A DNA stretch of 64,000 nucleotides, from NCBI GenBank assembly GCA_029532625.1, contig JARFXM010000003.1:2046001-2110000 (forward strand). The letters are read 5' to 3'. The notes under the pieces are model-generated. The model ran no database searches and was not told the origin of the DNA. It was given only the letters and a program-made list of their open reading frames with translations. The position numbers and the translations under genes were made by a program. This DNA comes from Lomentospora prolificans (Eukaryota; Ascomycota; Sordariomycetes; Microascales; Microascaceae). Shown in pieces: positions 45,694 to 58,133 of the stretch (position 1 is the stretch's first letter; each line of letters begins with the position of its first letter).

Positions 45694-46728
45694 ATGGCGC
45701 CCGCATTGGACATCTCACCTGCGGAGGAGATCCAAGATGTACTCTCCAACCCTCTTAAGCAAAAGCCGCAGCTCGTTGCGCCCGAACCCGAACACTGCCC
45801 CGGCCCGGAATCCGAGAGGGCGGGCACGGCGGACTCTTGCGCCGGGTGCCCGAACCAGAAGATTTGCGCCTCGGCACCCAAGGGCCCTGATCCTGAAATT
45901 CCCCTCATCGCGGCGCGGCTCGCGGGCGTGAAGCACAAGATCCTCGTCCTGAGCGGGAAAGGCGGGGTCGGCAAGAGCACCTTTACCAGTTTACTAGGAC
46001 ATGCATTTGCGACGAACCAGGACAAGACGGTGGGAATTATGGACACGGATATCTGCGGGCCGAGTATACCCAAGATGATGGGTGTGGAGAACGAGACGAT
46101 ACACGTCAGCGCCACGGGATGGTCGCCGGTATGGGTGATGGACAACCTCGGCGTGATGAGCATTCAGTTCATGTTACCGAACAAGGATGATGCAATCATC
46201 TGGCGGGGACCGAAAAAGAACGGCCTCATTAAACAGTTCTTAAAGGACGTCGAGTGGGGAGAGATGGATTTCCTCCTCGTCGATACGCCCCCCGGTACGA
46301 GTGATGAGCATCTCAGCGTCAACACATTCCTGAAAGAGAGCGGCATCGACGGCGCGATTCTTGTCACAACCCCACAGGAGACCTCGCTCCTGGATGTTAG
46401 AAAGGAAATCGACTTTTGCCGCAAGGCTGGTATCCGGATACTGGGCTTGGCGGAGAATATGAGCGGCTACGTTTGCCACTCATGCAAGCACGTCAACCGC
46501 ATCTTTAGGGCGACGACCGGAGGAGCGAAGAAGTTGGCGGAGGAGCAAGGGATACCGTACCTCGGAGCTGTGCCCCTAGATCCTAGGATTGGCATTGCCT
46601 GTGACTACGGGGAGAGTTACTTTGATTCATTCCCGGATAGTCCAGCGTGCACAGCGTTCATGGGGGTTGTAAAGGGAGTCGCGGAGCAACTTGGATTGAA
46701 CATTGACGAGGTGTTGCCAAAGGACTAA
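45694..46728 (+). CDS. nbp35: Cytosolic Fe-S cluster assembly scaffold Nbp35
   Basis: A single exon of 344 residues. The N-terminal four-cysteine ferredoxin-like motif is present (C35, C49, C52, C58) and separates Nbp35 from its partner Cfd1. The deviant P loop GKGGVGKS is at 88-95, VDTPPGTSDEH follows in the middle of the domain, and the bridging CxxC is C261/C264 (VCHSCKH). Family role: with Cfd1 it forms the cytosolic scaffold on which 4Fe-4S clusters are built and passed on to nuclear and cytosolic proteins. All ligands are intact. The start codon is 194 bp from the end of the retrotransposon. The gene converges on GMF/Aim7, with 255 bp between stop codons. Confidence 0.97.
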   Translation: MAPALDISPAEEIQDVLSNPLKQKPQLVAPEPEHCPGPESERAGTADSCAGCPNQKICASAPKGPDPEIPLIAARLAGVKHKILVLSGKGGVGKSTFTSLLGHAFATNQDKTVGIMDTDICGPSIPKMMGVENETIHVSATGWSPVWVMDNLGVMSIQFMLPNKDDAIIWRGPKKNGLIKQFLKDVEWGEMDFLLVDTPPGTSDEHLSVNTFLKESGIDGAILVTTPQETSLLDVRKEIDFCRKAGIRILGLAENMSGYVCHSCKHVNRIFRATTGGAKKLAEEQGIPYLGAVPLDPRIGIACDYGESYFDSFPDSPACTAFMGVVKGVAEQLGLNIDEVLPKD

Positions 46729-46983
46729 GCCCAGTCTCCATTCCTTCCAGCTCGGCGTTCCTCACAATCCCCGATCCTTTCAGTATCCATCCCCATATCC
46801 TCTCACAGTCATAGAACATTTCATAGATAGCGCGGCGCAAGTATATTATTCATCAGCATCAATGCCAAAAATAGGCCATGAACCAATACGAGGGGGTTGG
46901 GAAAGGCTATCCATATGGATCCGTGTCTTGAGCATTCCTGAGCGCCCCGGCTTTACATACACCCCATTCCCTGCGATCTTTTT

Positions 46984-47920
46984 TTACTCTGAGCCCAACT
47001 TCTTCGGTATGTCCTCCAAGTCGTCGACGCTTTCGATGTCGATCACACGGCCAACCTCGCTCGTGTTGCGCATCAGTTCCTTGGCTCCGGCGTACAACAT
47101 TTTCAGCTCGTTATTGCACGTAATGGGCAGATAGTACAACAGGACGTACGGAACCGACAAGCGACCGGATGGCTACAAGAGAGGCAGGACAAACAAAGTT
47201 AGCAGACTGTGATCTGGCGGCGTCTTCCCTTTTGACGGAAAGCTGCAGTGCTCTTATTGCGAGAAGGGTTATATCCCTGGTCCAACTATCGTGGCAGGAC
47301 GAAGGGAGGAAACCGGATGCGGCAAGATTGTACAAGGGAGACAGAAGTGGGCGCATGTGCTGTCGTGCAATGCCTCACGGATTCGTGTATTGGAAAAGGA
47401 AGGGTGATGTGTTACGGCGAACGGCAGGAAAGCGCGCGGCGGTGCATACCAGTGTTAGAGGGTAGCTAAGCAGCACGAATCGCGGGGCATGGTCGGGGAG
47501 GTCATCGCTGACTTCCTCGAGCGACTTGTAGACGACCTTGTCCTCGTCTTGCTTGATTTCATAGGTCGTCTTATCGATGTAGTCTATGGAGAACCCAAGG
47601 GGTTAGCACGGAAGACCAGTCGGTGGGATTGCTATCCGAATCAAGCGGGACGAGACACAGAATCGGTTGGCGAGGCAAGGGTAGACAGAGTACGCAATCA
47701 CATAATAAACATACGTACAAATCACAGCTTGAGGATCATTGGCGCGCGAAGTCCCGAGGCGGAACTTGCGTAGATGGTCCTTTGTCTCTTGCGAGAAGGT
47801 GTAGAGTCTCGCCTCGGAGCTCTAGCTCAGGGCGGAAGCATTATGTCATGTCAGCGGGGTAGAAATCGCGACGGGAGCAGAGACTATTTGCCCCGCATCA
47901 AGGAGGATTTTGCGCACCAT
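46984..47920 (-). CDS. aim7: Glia maturation factor homolog (GMF/Aim7), ADF-H domain protein
   Basis: Four exons, 47920-47918, 47821-47719, 47583-47450 and 47172-46984, encode 142 residues, the normal GMF length. Exon 1 is the start codon alone: ATG|GTGCGC, with acceptor GCTAG|AGC, giving MSSEARLYTFSQETKDHLRKF. Other introns are 47718-47584 and 47449-47173. The whole protein is one ADF-homology domain, with KFRLGTSRANDPQAVI, SLEEVSDDLPDHAPRFVLLSYPL, RLSVPYVLLYYLPITC and the C-terminal ELMRNTSEVGRVIDIESVDDL. Family role: GMF binds the Arp2/3 complex, dismantles actin branches and prunes actin networks. No ORF caller would find exon 1 unaided. Confidence 0.93.
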
Positions 47921-48666
47921 TTTTCTTATGACGCTTGACCTGTTGAAGTAAATTTGAACGGACTATTCGAATATACCTAGTCTAACGGGAGGGATAGGAG
48001 AGTCGGGTCGAGATGGTGCTAGTTATCGGTCGTGGCCTCGTTGCTGAGGAAGAGTCAAGCTGGCTAAGGAAGGAACACACTCATGTCAGCTTCGTCTGAA
48101 GTTGGATAAGGCTCGCAGCCCCGCCCGCACAGAATTGGTACAGCATTACCATGTACTTGACTACAAAGAATTGAGCACTGGGTCCTATAGAGGGCCTACG
48201 AAAGCCAACTGGCGTAGGGTTTGGTGGGAGCCAGCATTCATCTGCATTTGATTAGCTATAATTTTTATACTCGTAGGTAAGGAATATACAAGAGCTTACA
48301 GCTGGCGTTGATCATCAAACCGACCTCTTTTATCCACTCTGAATGCCCCTACCTCTTCCGTCTCACGGCGTCAATGCTATGGAAGACTTTGATGTTTCTA
48401 GAACAAGGTTCCGTGTCCAGCCAGGTATTCAAAGTTCTCACGTTGCCTGAGGTGGCGGCTTGGAGGGGTCGTGGTTCGGTAATATCAGCTAAGACACAGG
48501 CAGTAAAGGCCAATGCGACAACCCCAATATTAATTCCCACCTCACATTTGATCTAGTCACAATTGGCACATTGCGAACCACTGCGCACTACCGAGCAATT
48601 CCGCGAACCCTGGTGCTCTCCGCCCCCCCATCCTCAAACAAACGACTCCCCGATATCGCCCAGCCC
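47921..48666. promoter_or_regulatory. Divergent upstream region of aim7 and the MoCF-domain gene
   Basis: About 750 bp between divergent start codons. Short frames show no family resemblance. No gene is supported. Confidence 0.5.
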
Positions 48667-49994
48667 ATGATATCCCGGTTGTTACAGGTTGCGAGACACC
48701 TCTCGGCTTCATCTCCGGCCCTCGCCAGAACTGGACAGCAAATTTCTAATATACTTCCGAAGAGGATGGCTTCTGCCGACGAGCGCAACGCCCGGGCGAT
48801 ACATACCGCGGCTTGCCTCATCATTGGGGACGAGGTTCTCGGAGGAAAGACTGTCGATACCAACTCGGCGTACATGGCGAAATGGTGCTTTTCACTTGGT
48901 ATTGTAAGCGATCTCCATGCATTCCCGGGAGCTTTAGCTCTTCGAGCCATTGACCGCCTCGCGAAGGCTGATCCGGGACACCGGAGGTCGTGCGACCGAG
49001 GGAGCTTTCTCATCTAACCAGGTCAGAACCTAAAAAGGGTCGAAGTCATCGCAGACGATGAGAGTGAAATCATTGAAGCAGTCCGTCGTATGAGTAACAA
49101 CTACGATTTTGTGGTTACCAGGTGAGTTTTACAACTTCATTGCCAAGCAATAATCCACGGATTTTATGAGATTGATGCGCTTGCTAACCTCACGCCGACA
49201 GTGGGGGAATTGGACCGACGTATGTATCCATCTGTGATCCTGGGACACCTTTCCATGTAAGAGACAATTAACGCCGGACGCACTTATGTCTAGCCATGAT
49301 GATATCACATATCAATCCATTGGCAAGGCATTTGGCCTGCCTCTGATTCTCCACGAACCAGCTTATGAGAGGATGCGAAAGATCTCCGTCCCTCATCCCT
49401 CTCAACCCACATTCAATTGGGATGATGACACTCCAGCTAAAAGGGCCAGGCTGCGGATGGTCCAACTTCCCATTGATGAGAAGAGAGATATCGATAAGCA
49501 AATCATCTTCCCTCACGAGGACCTCTGGGTACCAGTTACTGTCGTGAACGGAAACATTCATATCCTTCCCGGCGTACCCAGGCTCTGTAAGTGATCCATT
49601 CTTCAGAAAAGAGTGATGAGTCTCAAAGCAGTTAGATGCTAAGATTGATGACATCACAGTTCAAAAGCTCCTAGATGGGCTGGATCCCTTTATCCGCCCT
49701 CGGCTGGCAGAAGAGGGCAAGGGCATCTTCCGGGTCATCATCTCAACTCCCCTCGCCGAGAGTCTTGTTGCTGATTACCTCACCACCCTCGCCGAGAGAG
49801 TTGAACCTAAGGGCGTCAAGGTCGGCAGCTATCCGAGGTGGGGTGAAACGCACAATACGGTTACCCTGGTGGGTAGAGACCAGGTGTTCCTCGAGAGTTT
49901 GGTTGCAGAGGTGGAGGAGAACGTGCAAGGGAAGCGAATCGAGTCGGAAGATGTCCTGGACGCCGAGAAGAAGAACACCGCAGATCTGTCTTGA
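48667..49994 (+). CDS. MoCF/CinA-type molybdopterin-binding-domain protein (FLAD1 N-domain-like)
   Basis: Five exons, 48667-48903, 49027-49121, 49202-49219, 49294-49586 and 49660-49994, encode 325 residues. Exon 3 is only 18 nt, yet all junctions are GT-AG and in frame. The MoCF fold motifs are clear: [16 protein letters not shown] and, assembled across exons 2-4, [28 protein letters not shown] matches the later part of the domain. An Arg/Ser-rich N terminus ([21 protein letters not shown]) looks like a mitochondrial presequence; translation could instead start at the ATG at 48766 for a cytosolic form. The FAD synthase (PAPS reductase-like) domain of animal FLAD1 is absent, so this is the stand-alone fungal type. 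The substrate is uncertain; a nucleotide or FAD phosphohydrolase role would be inference from CinA relatives. Confidence 0.85.
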
Positions 49995-52900
49995 GGGAGC
50001 CAGACCAGTAGAATGAAATGATGTCCGGCCTCTCCGGCTGTCGTCTATATCGTGACGATCCCTTTGGATATCTGGCACAGAACAGAGGTGAATTCCTATT
50101 TACAATTTTTTTCTCCTTTTCATTACCGGTACTTCTGTGATCTGTTAGTGCGAACATCAGGTGGGACCTTGCGATCTCTAGCATCTCGGTGAGCGCATTG
50201 AGAAGGCCCGCGTGGGGTGTTTCCTCGCGATAGAGCCCACGTGCTGGCAGCCTCTGGCCGAGAGCAATTGGACGCCATCTAGAAACACGCACCGTGAGTT
50301 TCATACCCCTTACAAAAGTTTGAAGTCCAAGGTCCTCATCCCGCGTTTCAATTTTTTAAGAGTAGAGGTCGAGTGGGATGGATCTTCATCGTAGCAGAAC
50401 GCTGGTTGAGCCATATATCTCGACTGGTCTAGGATGTCAGGTCTGCGCTTGGCGTTCAAAGAGGACCAGCCTAGTGGGAAGCCATTGGTGCCTTCGTAAC
50501 CCCCCAACGGTCCCTGGTGTTAGCCTACTTGGTAGTTATCCATCCATTGGCTTCTCCTGGGCTATCCCTTTTCTTTTTTTTCCCCTTTTTCCCCCCTTGC
50601 TGGTAGATTCCAAATCGAAGAATTCTAGGGCCGGGAATTTTTTTGAATAACCGGGAATGCGCGCATCATCTCGAACGTAAGTAGTAGAAGCCGAAGGGAC
50701 CCTGGAATGGAGCGATGCATGCAGCTACCCCCAAAGGGAACATGCCACGCATACGAGCTCCATCCCCCCACCAGGCCAAGAACAAATCTCATGGTGTGGG
50801 CAGATGTGGGCTGGCATCACCAGAAGAGGGCTTGAATAGTCGAGACGATTCACGGGAGACTGAACAGTCCCTTAGTGACCTGTAACGAACACAGCAGGCC
50901 TGCGCTTTTTTTTTGTCACAAAGTAAGTATCCGCTCCCATGTTTACTTTCTCGCGCTCGGTGACACGGCAATCCCAGAGCTCTGGAATGAAGGGATTGCG
51001 CTGCTCTGGGGTCATGTCTGTCATCGAACCAAGAGAAGGGCCCTTCTTGTCAAGATAGTCAAGGTGCTAAGTTAAAGATGCCAAAAGGGTGGGTTTGACG
51101 AGCGAAGGCCAAGATCCAGCTGACCTTCCATCTATGCATGCAAGCCGTTGAAGGGGGTAAGGATGCTTGGAACCGCATTCCGCTAATGTGGAGAGAGCCC
51201 CAGTCACTGCTGGTCTCCATTTGAAAAACGGTTTAATATCGCATCCTCGCCGGGGCTGACAAGTCGTTAGTGAGGCAAAGTCAACACAATAGGGGCCCTA
51301 TTAACGTCGATACCTGGCAAGAGTCTTCGAGGTGGGGTTTACTACCACCAAGCCTAAATCCATGGCCATGGATGCTTTTCTAGAAAGCCGCGACGCCGCC
51401 GATATGGTTCGCTCGGCATAGTATCCACAGTCTCCTCTCAAGGCCAAGGCTAGGCCGTGGGATCTCGGCTTCCTTAGCGTTTCCCCGGCAGTAGGGTTTT
51501 CCGCTCTTTGCCAGCCGGTCCGCACTCTTACTTATATTGCGGTTGGTGGTGAGTCTACGAAGGTACGATTCCGATAATTCGCACCAGTTGTGTGCTCTGC
51601 GCTGCACTGGCCAACGGCTCTGCAGCGCGCACGGGCACTCCGGTGTATGATGAGATCTCCTTCGAGTATGCGTGGCACCCGCCCCGCGCCATCCGAAACT
51701 TTTGCCCCTCTTTCAAGGGCGAATGTATATGTGTGTGTGTGTGTGTGTGCGCGTGCGTGCGTGCGTGTGCAATGGATGTGTGTGTGTGCGCGCGCTCCAG
51801 AGGGCCAGGGTTCGTTTTCTGCTGGCTTTCCTCTGAATTTATATTATCTAGATATATGCGGGGTGCAAGCAACATAACTGCATCGCTGGCTAGCAACATT
51901 TGGTCCGCGTTCCAAGATGAAGTAAACTCAGTGGAAAGTCCCTAGCGAAGAACAAAGTCTAATTCATCTCGAGGCATGGTCCCACACGCCGCTTTGATGA
52001 AAGTGTTGTGTGTGTGGGTGTGAAGACCCTCATTCAAGATTTACGAACCGGCCGGGAGGGTGGGCGGCGGGCTTTGGTTTGCAAGCGTGCCGGGGTCGGC
52101 ATGAACCCCAGGTGGGCGACCTGGCGGCGTCATGGGCGATAGAAACATCCATAAGACTTGCATACATTGATTTGTCCAATCAACATGGCATTGGTACCAT
52201 GGTCTGTTTGATATGGCCCGCTGCAAGTTATAGAAACAGGATATTAATCGAAAGACCTCAAGCTCGTCACGAATCTCGCCCGTAGTGGGAGTGAAACAAG
52301 CAATCCAATTGATGGATATTCGAAAGATTTCAGAGGATTGAGATAGTGATCACCCAAAAAAGGGAGGGAAAAGGGGGGTGCAAGTTCCACGATACACCAA
52401 CAATGTTGGTAAGAAGAGCGAATGGCGTCGCTAGAAGGCGTCTCGGGTCATCAACTCTTAGCCGCCTGGATACTGTGTCCGGGCCAGCGACCTCCATGGC
52501 TCTGTGGCTGGCCTAGTTGAAGAATCAAGGCTGATGTGATGGAATTGACGAGTAGTGTGATAAATATAGGACTTCCGTCGCACATCCTGTCTCATGCATG
52601 AGACACTGCTATGTTGGGCGCATCGGAGAGCCAGCACATCTAACGGTTTGGCCTTCTGGCTGGCTGGCCTTCTGCTCCCAGTGTGTTCTGCGTTTGCCGC
52701 CTCCGAGTGGTGAGCCGCCAATGCAGGTTCGTTGGGGGTAAAGCTCGTGCTATGGGTTTTGTGGTACCATCCAATTGGACGGATCTTTGCTGGCCATGAG
52801 GGGGGGGTGGACGAAGGGTGCGTTCGTGAGCGCTGCTACTACATTGGATCCAACTCAGTACACTGGCGGAGCTGAGAACTGCTCAAGGGGCTCTCGATAT

Positions 52901-55900
52901 GCCGATTTTCGTAGACATCTCCGAAGAGTTAGGAGGTAAAGAGAGCAGGGATCTCAGGTCTTTCTAGAAGAAGGGGAGAGTGGAAATGTTCGGAAACTTT
53001 GTTTTGGACCCCGCAGCAAACCCAACTGCCAGGATTGTAGAATTCTTTATCCTTTGTGGCTGGCCATCTTTGAGCTTCAAAATCAAGACTACCGTCTACC
53101 TAACGATAATATCGTACTCAGAATCACAGACGGAGTTGGGCACGGCTTTCTGACCACAGATCAATTATTGATCCTTTTCCCTCCTCCCTGGGCTTAGCCC
53201 GTCAAGGTGGCCAATCCCAAGTTCAAGGTCCCACAGCAAATCTCATCAGTGAGCGCATAGAAGCCGCCGGAGTCGATTGTGTGACGGGCGAAAAAGCGAG
53301 TGATTCGATGGGATTGAAAGATACAAGGCCAAAGTACTCCGTATCCGCGGCGTACACTCCGCACAGCTCAGGTTCCTTCGACTCCTTGCAGGGTGCCTGC
53401 CGCCGAGCAGCAAAGATGTGAGAATAAGAAGTGGATGGCTGCGGGATGCATGCTGCAGCCAAGGGCAGGGGTCCAAGGCGATATCTGGCTTTGAAGCAGA
53501 CGGGCATAACCAACGGTTCTAATACTTGGAGTGTCGTCTGCCCTAATTTGCTGCCGAGGGAAATCCCAGTGACACAAGATGGAATTCTATACGCCGAAGG
53601 GAGGATGGGAATGAATTGACGGAGACCAAATACAAAGTACCTGCAACCAAGGGCGGCGAACGCAAAGTCACACAAAGCTCCGGTTCGTCGGCGAGGGCAA
53701 GCAAGGGCTTTGAAAATTTATTGAGGCGGCAGTTACTTGCCGCATTCAGACAGCCAAACACGGCAGTAGGCGGGAAAAGGGTAATACGGAAGCTGTGATA
53801 TGGCCTAAACGAGGCGGCTTGAAGCCTCGACGGCCGAACATGGTTGAGTCGACAGACAAGAATGAAGAGGCGGGATTATTACCAGTATGTCGACGGCCAA
53901 TGTGGTACATTTTATCCCCAGCAGCCTAGAGTATATTACTGGTATCGCTTGCTGGCGCTGGCAACAATGGATTTGAAGTTGCCAGCCAGCGGTGGTGATT
54001 AATATGGAGCCTGGCTAATCCGTATGGAATTAGGGCGGATATTAACCACCCCCTTCCAGAGCATACAAATTGAATTAGTTGAAGGACGGGGAAAAGGCAA
54101 CGGATGAGGAGTAGCCCAATGCTCATCAGAAATCAAACGGCAACAATCGGGAATCTGGAAACATGGCGAAAAAGCCGCTTTTAGGATAGCGCACTTGTAT
54201 ATGCCCTTCCCACGCAAGTAAGTAATAGGGCGACTTGACCCGAACCGCATGGCTGGCGGTGCTCCCTTGCTGCTGGAAGCCACAAATCGTCATCTGCGGA
54301 AACATTCCAAGATGAGCGTGCAATAATGATCGAATGGACGATGGTTTGATCATGGCTTGCGGCCCACCATCCATCGTAACATTTAGACTCTCTTCGCCCC
54401 CCCGCCCGCCCCCCACTACTAGCAAAAGTCGGGAGCACCCCCTGACGCTTGTCGCATGCTCTGAATTTTGGACACTGGCAAGCCAGGCGGGTTCAGAAGT
54501 ACCCCGGATGGAGCAACGACTCCCTCATGGTGTCGATCCCATAACTCTGGAGAGTAAGCTATCGGCCCGGACAAAACATCCAATTAGCTCAACTCGAGCT
54601 GCATTGAGTTTGGGAGTGGTGGAAGGAATTATCGAGGCGCCAGGTAATAGTGCAAATATATTCCTGGCTGGACGTGATGTGAAATCGGACAGGAGACTCT
54701 TCTCGTGGATGGCTGGCCGAGTCTTCATAACGCGCATTTGGTCGTTTCTAGTAGTAGTGCGCAATTGATGTGGAGATTGTCCATAGTTGGCGTATGAAGG
54801 CGCGAGCAGTAATAATGCAATTGGGGGTCTAGTACTTCGCACTCACCGACACGATTGCATCTGGTTGCGAGGGTGACCCTCGATCAGTGCAACGGGGCTC
54901 CTGGGGTCTACTAATACTTGTACTTCATTGGGACCGACTGCAAAGTTACAGTGGCATCGAAATTGCTTCAAGTACTGCTTGTGGCTAGTCTCTGGAGCCA
55001 GCCGTATCTTTCCTGGGTCAACGATGTTCGCTTCTTGAAAGTGGCGGGTTTTTGTCGTCTTCCGAAAGTCCAGCTGCTTCGGACCTGCGCGAACGAATCA
55101 TGGGCTATGGTCTGGACAAGGCCCTATAGACGCGCCCGAGAGCCAACGGTCGGCGAAATTGACCGCACGTTGTTCCCACCGTGGCCTTCACCCCTAGCCA
55201 CGTTTTCGTATCAAGCTTGACTACGACATTCTCCTCAAGCCATTCCAGCCTTCCGGCGCCATGCTCTAGGGCCATCTTCCCGAGAGGCTTCTACAAGTGC
55301 GAGGCTTCCAAAAAGAAGGGATCAATTTTGATAAGGAGAGCTCCCTCGTCGTTGGGAAGAACGGCAGATGTACCGATACCAGAGCTTAATGTGGTGGGAG
55401 AGCTTGGCTGGTCGCACTCATGTATCTGTGGGGCCGCGTTGATCTTCTATTGAAAAATACGGAGTAAGCAGATACCTTGAAAGAAAAAGGAGAAGCGAAG
55501 AATACAGCTATTCTAAAGGTAGTACGCTAGCATGCTTAAGACTGAAGAAATGACCTGTTCGCCGCCCCCAGTGTTGGACGGTTGGATCGATGCAACTGCA
55601 GTATACACGATATTTTGTACTTGTCCACGCAGAGCATGTACTGTACAACTGACATCCAGTTTCCCTGTCCGACGGGAAGGTGGGTTTCCACTTTCTGGGG
55701 AGGTACTCTATAATTGCGTGGGAAACTCTCGTGGCCAAAGTATCCTACCCTAAATTTCTCCCAATGCACGCCCCTCACCCCTCCCAACTCCCCCGGTCCC
55801 TCGCTCCGTCCCTCAGACCTGAGCACCAAGCCCAGCCTGCATGTACTCCGTACAGATACTGTCTTTGATCCCCTATTATCCTACCGCTTTTGTTTTGGCA

Positions 55901-56399
55901 TGCCAAAACCCACTCCTCCCAATTCTTTCCTCACCTCCGCCTCTGCTCTGGTCGATTCCTGCTTTTGTACTCTATTCCTCTTCTCTCCATCCCCAGTTTG
56001 CCGCTCCATCGCAACAATCTTTCGACAACGAAGAGCCCTGGAAGTGATTTTCGGCTGGCCAACCACCTTATACCCCCGACGCCATCTCCTGAAGTATTCT
56101 TGTCTTCTCGATCGACCTCGAACTCTCACACCATTAGTCCCAGCTTATTTCGGTCTCGAACCCACCCAACCCGAGTGATCGTTGTCAAAGCCGGGCACGA
56201 CGACTGTTTCACCATCGTAGTCGCGCACCTGTTTCCTTTTTAGCTTGCCATCACCTCCCTGATCTGCCTTGGTCGTTGGTCCACAGCGAATCTCCACATC
56301 TTTCTTAAGCTTCCCCAACTCTCTCAAATCAACAAACCTAGAAGCACCGCATTTACAGGTTGAGCGGTCCCTGAGTGCATCACATAACCTGCCGTCACA
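49995..56399. other. Gene-poor stretch before ras
   Basis: About 6.4 kb without a supportable coding gene. Frames of 100-154 codons occur on both strands but lack ATG-proximal structure, domains or mutually compatible splice sites. It contains a TG/CG simple repeat (listed separately). The last 600 bases are strongly pyrimidine-rich and are probably the promoter and leader of ras. Composition is ordinary, with no RIP signature. Confidence 0.5.
51727..51790. repeat. (TG)n/(CGTG)n simple repeat
   Basis: A run of TG dinucleotides passes into CG/TG alternation and then TG again (about 51728-51789). It makes apparent Val/Cys-rich frames that are artefacts. Confidence 0.85.
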
Positions 56400-57444
56400 A
56401 TGGCATCCAAAGTAAGTGGAGACTGACATTGAGGGCCCCGTGGCTTTCCCTCCCTAGCCCCTGGGGATATGGACTTGCGAATACCCAAATCAACTTTTCT
56501 GAGCTCATTTTTCACTGGCCCTTTTTTTCTCGCATGCCTGTTTCTGGTTTATACCGTGCGATGTGAGATTTTGCAAGCTAACAGTTGGGCCCTTTCACCA
56601 CAGTTCCTTCGAGAATACAAGCTTGTAGTTGTAGGTGGCGGTGGTGTAGGCAAATCATGCCTGACTATCCAGCTTATCCAAAGCCATTTCGTCGATGAGT
56701 ACGATCCCACAATCGAAGGTCCGTACTTGAACGCCGCCGTGAGCGCCTTTCAGCTCTACTAGACATTGGCATTGCGTACCCGAGCGCCAAGGGTATCCGA
56801 GCTAACCTTGGGTTTCCATTTGCAGACTCTTACCGCAAGCGATGTGTCATTGACGAGGAACTGGCGCTGCTCGATGTCTTAGATACTGCGGGACAAGAAG
56901 AATACTCGGCGATGAGAGAGCAGTACATGAGGACGGGCGAAGGTTTCTTACTAGTCTACTCCATCACATCGAAGCAGAGTTTCGAGGAAATCACCCTATT
57001 CCAGCAACAAATCCTAAGAGTGAAGGATAAGGATTACTTCCCTATGGTGGTTGTCGGCAACAAGTGTGATTTGGAGAACGAGCGGGAGGTCAGCCGGCAA
57101 GGTACGTGTTCCTCGACTCTTGGCAGTCCTAGAGATACCCGGTAGCTACCCTGTGCTTCCGATTCCGTGTATAGATGCTGACGAGCCGCTCACCCGTTCT
57201 AGATGGAGAATCGCTTGCTCGGTCCTTCAACTGCAAGTTTATTGAGACGTCGGCTAAATCGAGAATCAATGTTGACAAGGCGTTTTACGACCTGGTACGC
57301 GAGATTCGAAGGTACAACCGAGAGATGCAAGGATATTCGACTGGAAGCGGGGGTATTTCAGGAATCAACGGCCCTCCGAAGCCAATGGATATCGAGGGTG
57401 GCGAGAAGGAACCTGGCTGCTGCGCCAAGTGCGTGCTGATGTAA
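56400..57444 (+). CDS. ras1: Ras GTPase (Ras1/RasA type)
   Basis: Four exons, 56400-56411, 56604-56718, 56826-57101 and 57203-57444, encode 214 residues. Exon 1 encodes only MASK before a GTAAGT donor; splicing gives [22 protein letters not shown]. The P loop is 15-22 (G17 equals codon 12 of human Ras), the effector loop is [11 protein letters not shown], switch II is [11 protein letters not shown] (Q66 equals Q61), and NKCD and ETSAK bind guanine. The C terminus is CCAKCVLM: a CaaX farnesylation site at C211 with likely palmitoylation at C207/C208. P-loop and switch residues are wild type. Family role: plasma-membrane switch controlling polarity, morphogenesis and cAMP/MAPK signalling. Separate short frames in this interval are exons or shadows of this one gene. 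Confidence 0.96.
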
Positions 57445-58133
57445 AAAGGTTACTAATGTCAACCAGCCGTGCTAGCGGAAGGGCAAAGACATTCTCTAAT
57501 GAGCAACCGGGTTGCAAATTGACTACAGGAGGTAATGATAGGGGGAGGAGATGGCCGGCAACTGCAATATGTGTTCCACACTGGTGCGCGTTGTCTGAGC
57601 CTGTGTCAATCACTGGATGCTGGCGGATTGAGTTCGTTGGACTGAGGGTGGCATCGTTTTGGGGAACGGCGACCACCGGGCCAGTAAAGCTGGCCGGCCA
57701 TATATAGCCATCAGTCTGGCCATGGCATCGTTGCCATCTTTCCTTTGTTTTCTTTTTCTTTTTTTTTAACCCTCTTGTCCTTTTTTTTTTTTTACTCTCT
57801 CCATATTTCCTCCTTGGCAGCGGGCTTAGGCATACTTCAAAATCTCGGATTGGAGATACCAAAAACGAACTATATTTCCATTGCAGCGTCCTGTATTACA
57901 CACCTTGATCTCTAACTCGAAGTTTCTCCGCTACTCGGGTCTATATCTACTTGCCATCCAAGTGGCTCTCCTCATCTAGCAATCTAATCTTCGGCGGCGT
58001 ATCCGTTCCCGGCTCTCATGGCAGGCCTTCACCCTCCTCTCTTCCACTCCCCAATCATTTTCCCGTAAGGAAATGGGAGTCACCGAACTAGCGCTCATGT
58101 CGTTCGCACACTCGAGTACTTTTGCACTTTTTA
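57445..58133. other. Convergent intergenic region between ras1 and the zinc-finger gene
   Basis: About 690 bp holding two 3' untranslated regions, with T-rich runs at 57745-57793. No gene is supported. Confidence 0.5.

Noticed and set aside
51592..51945. Cys/Val-rich frames around 51,700
   Set aside because: Translation of a TG/CG simple repeat, not a cysteine-rich protein.
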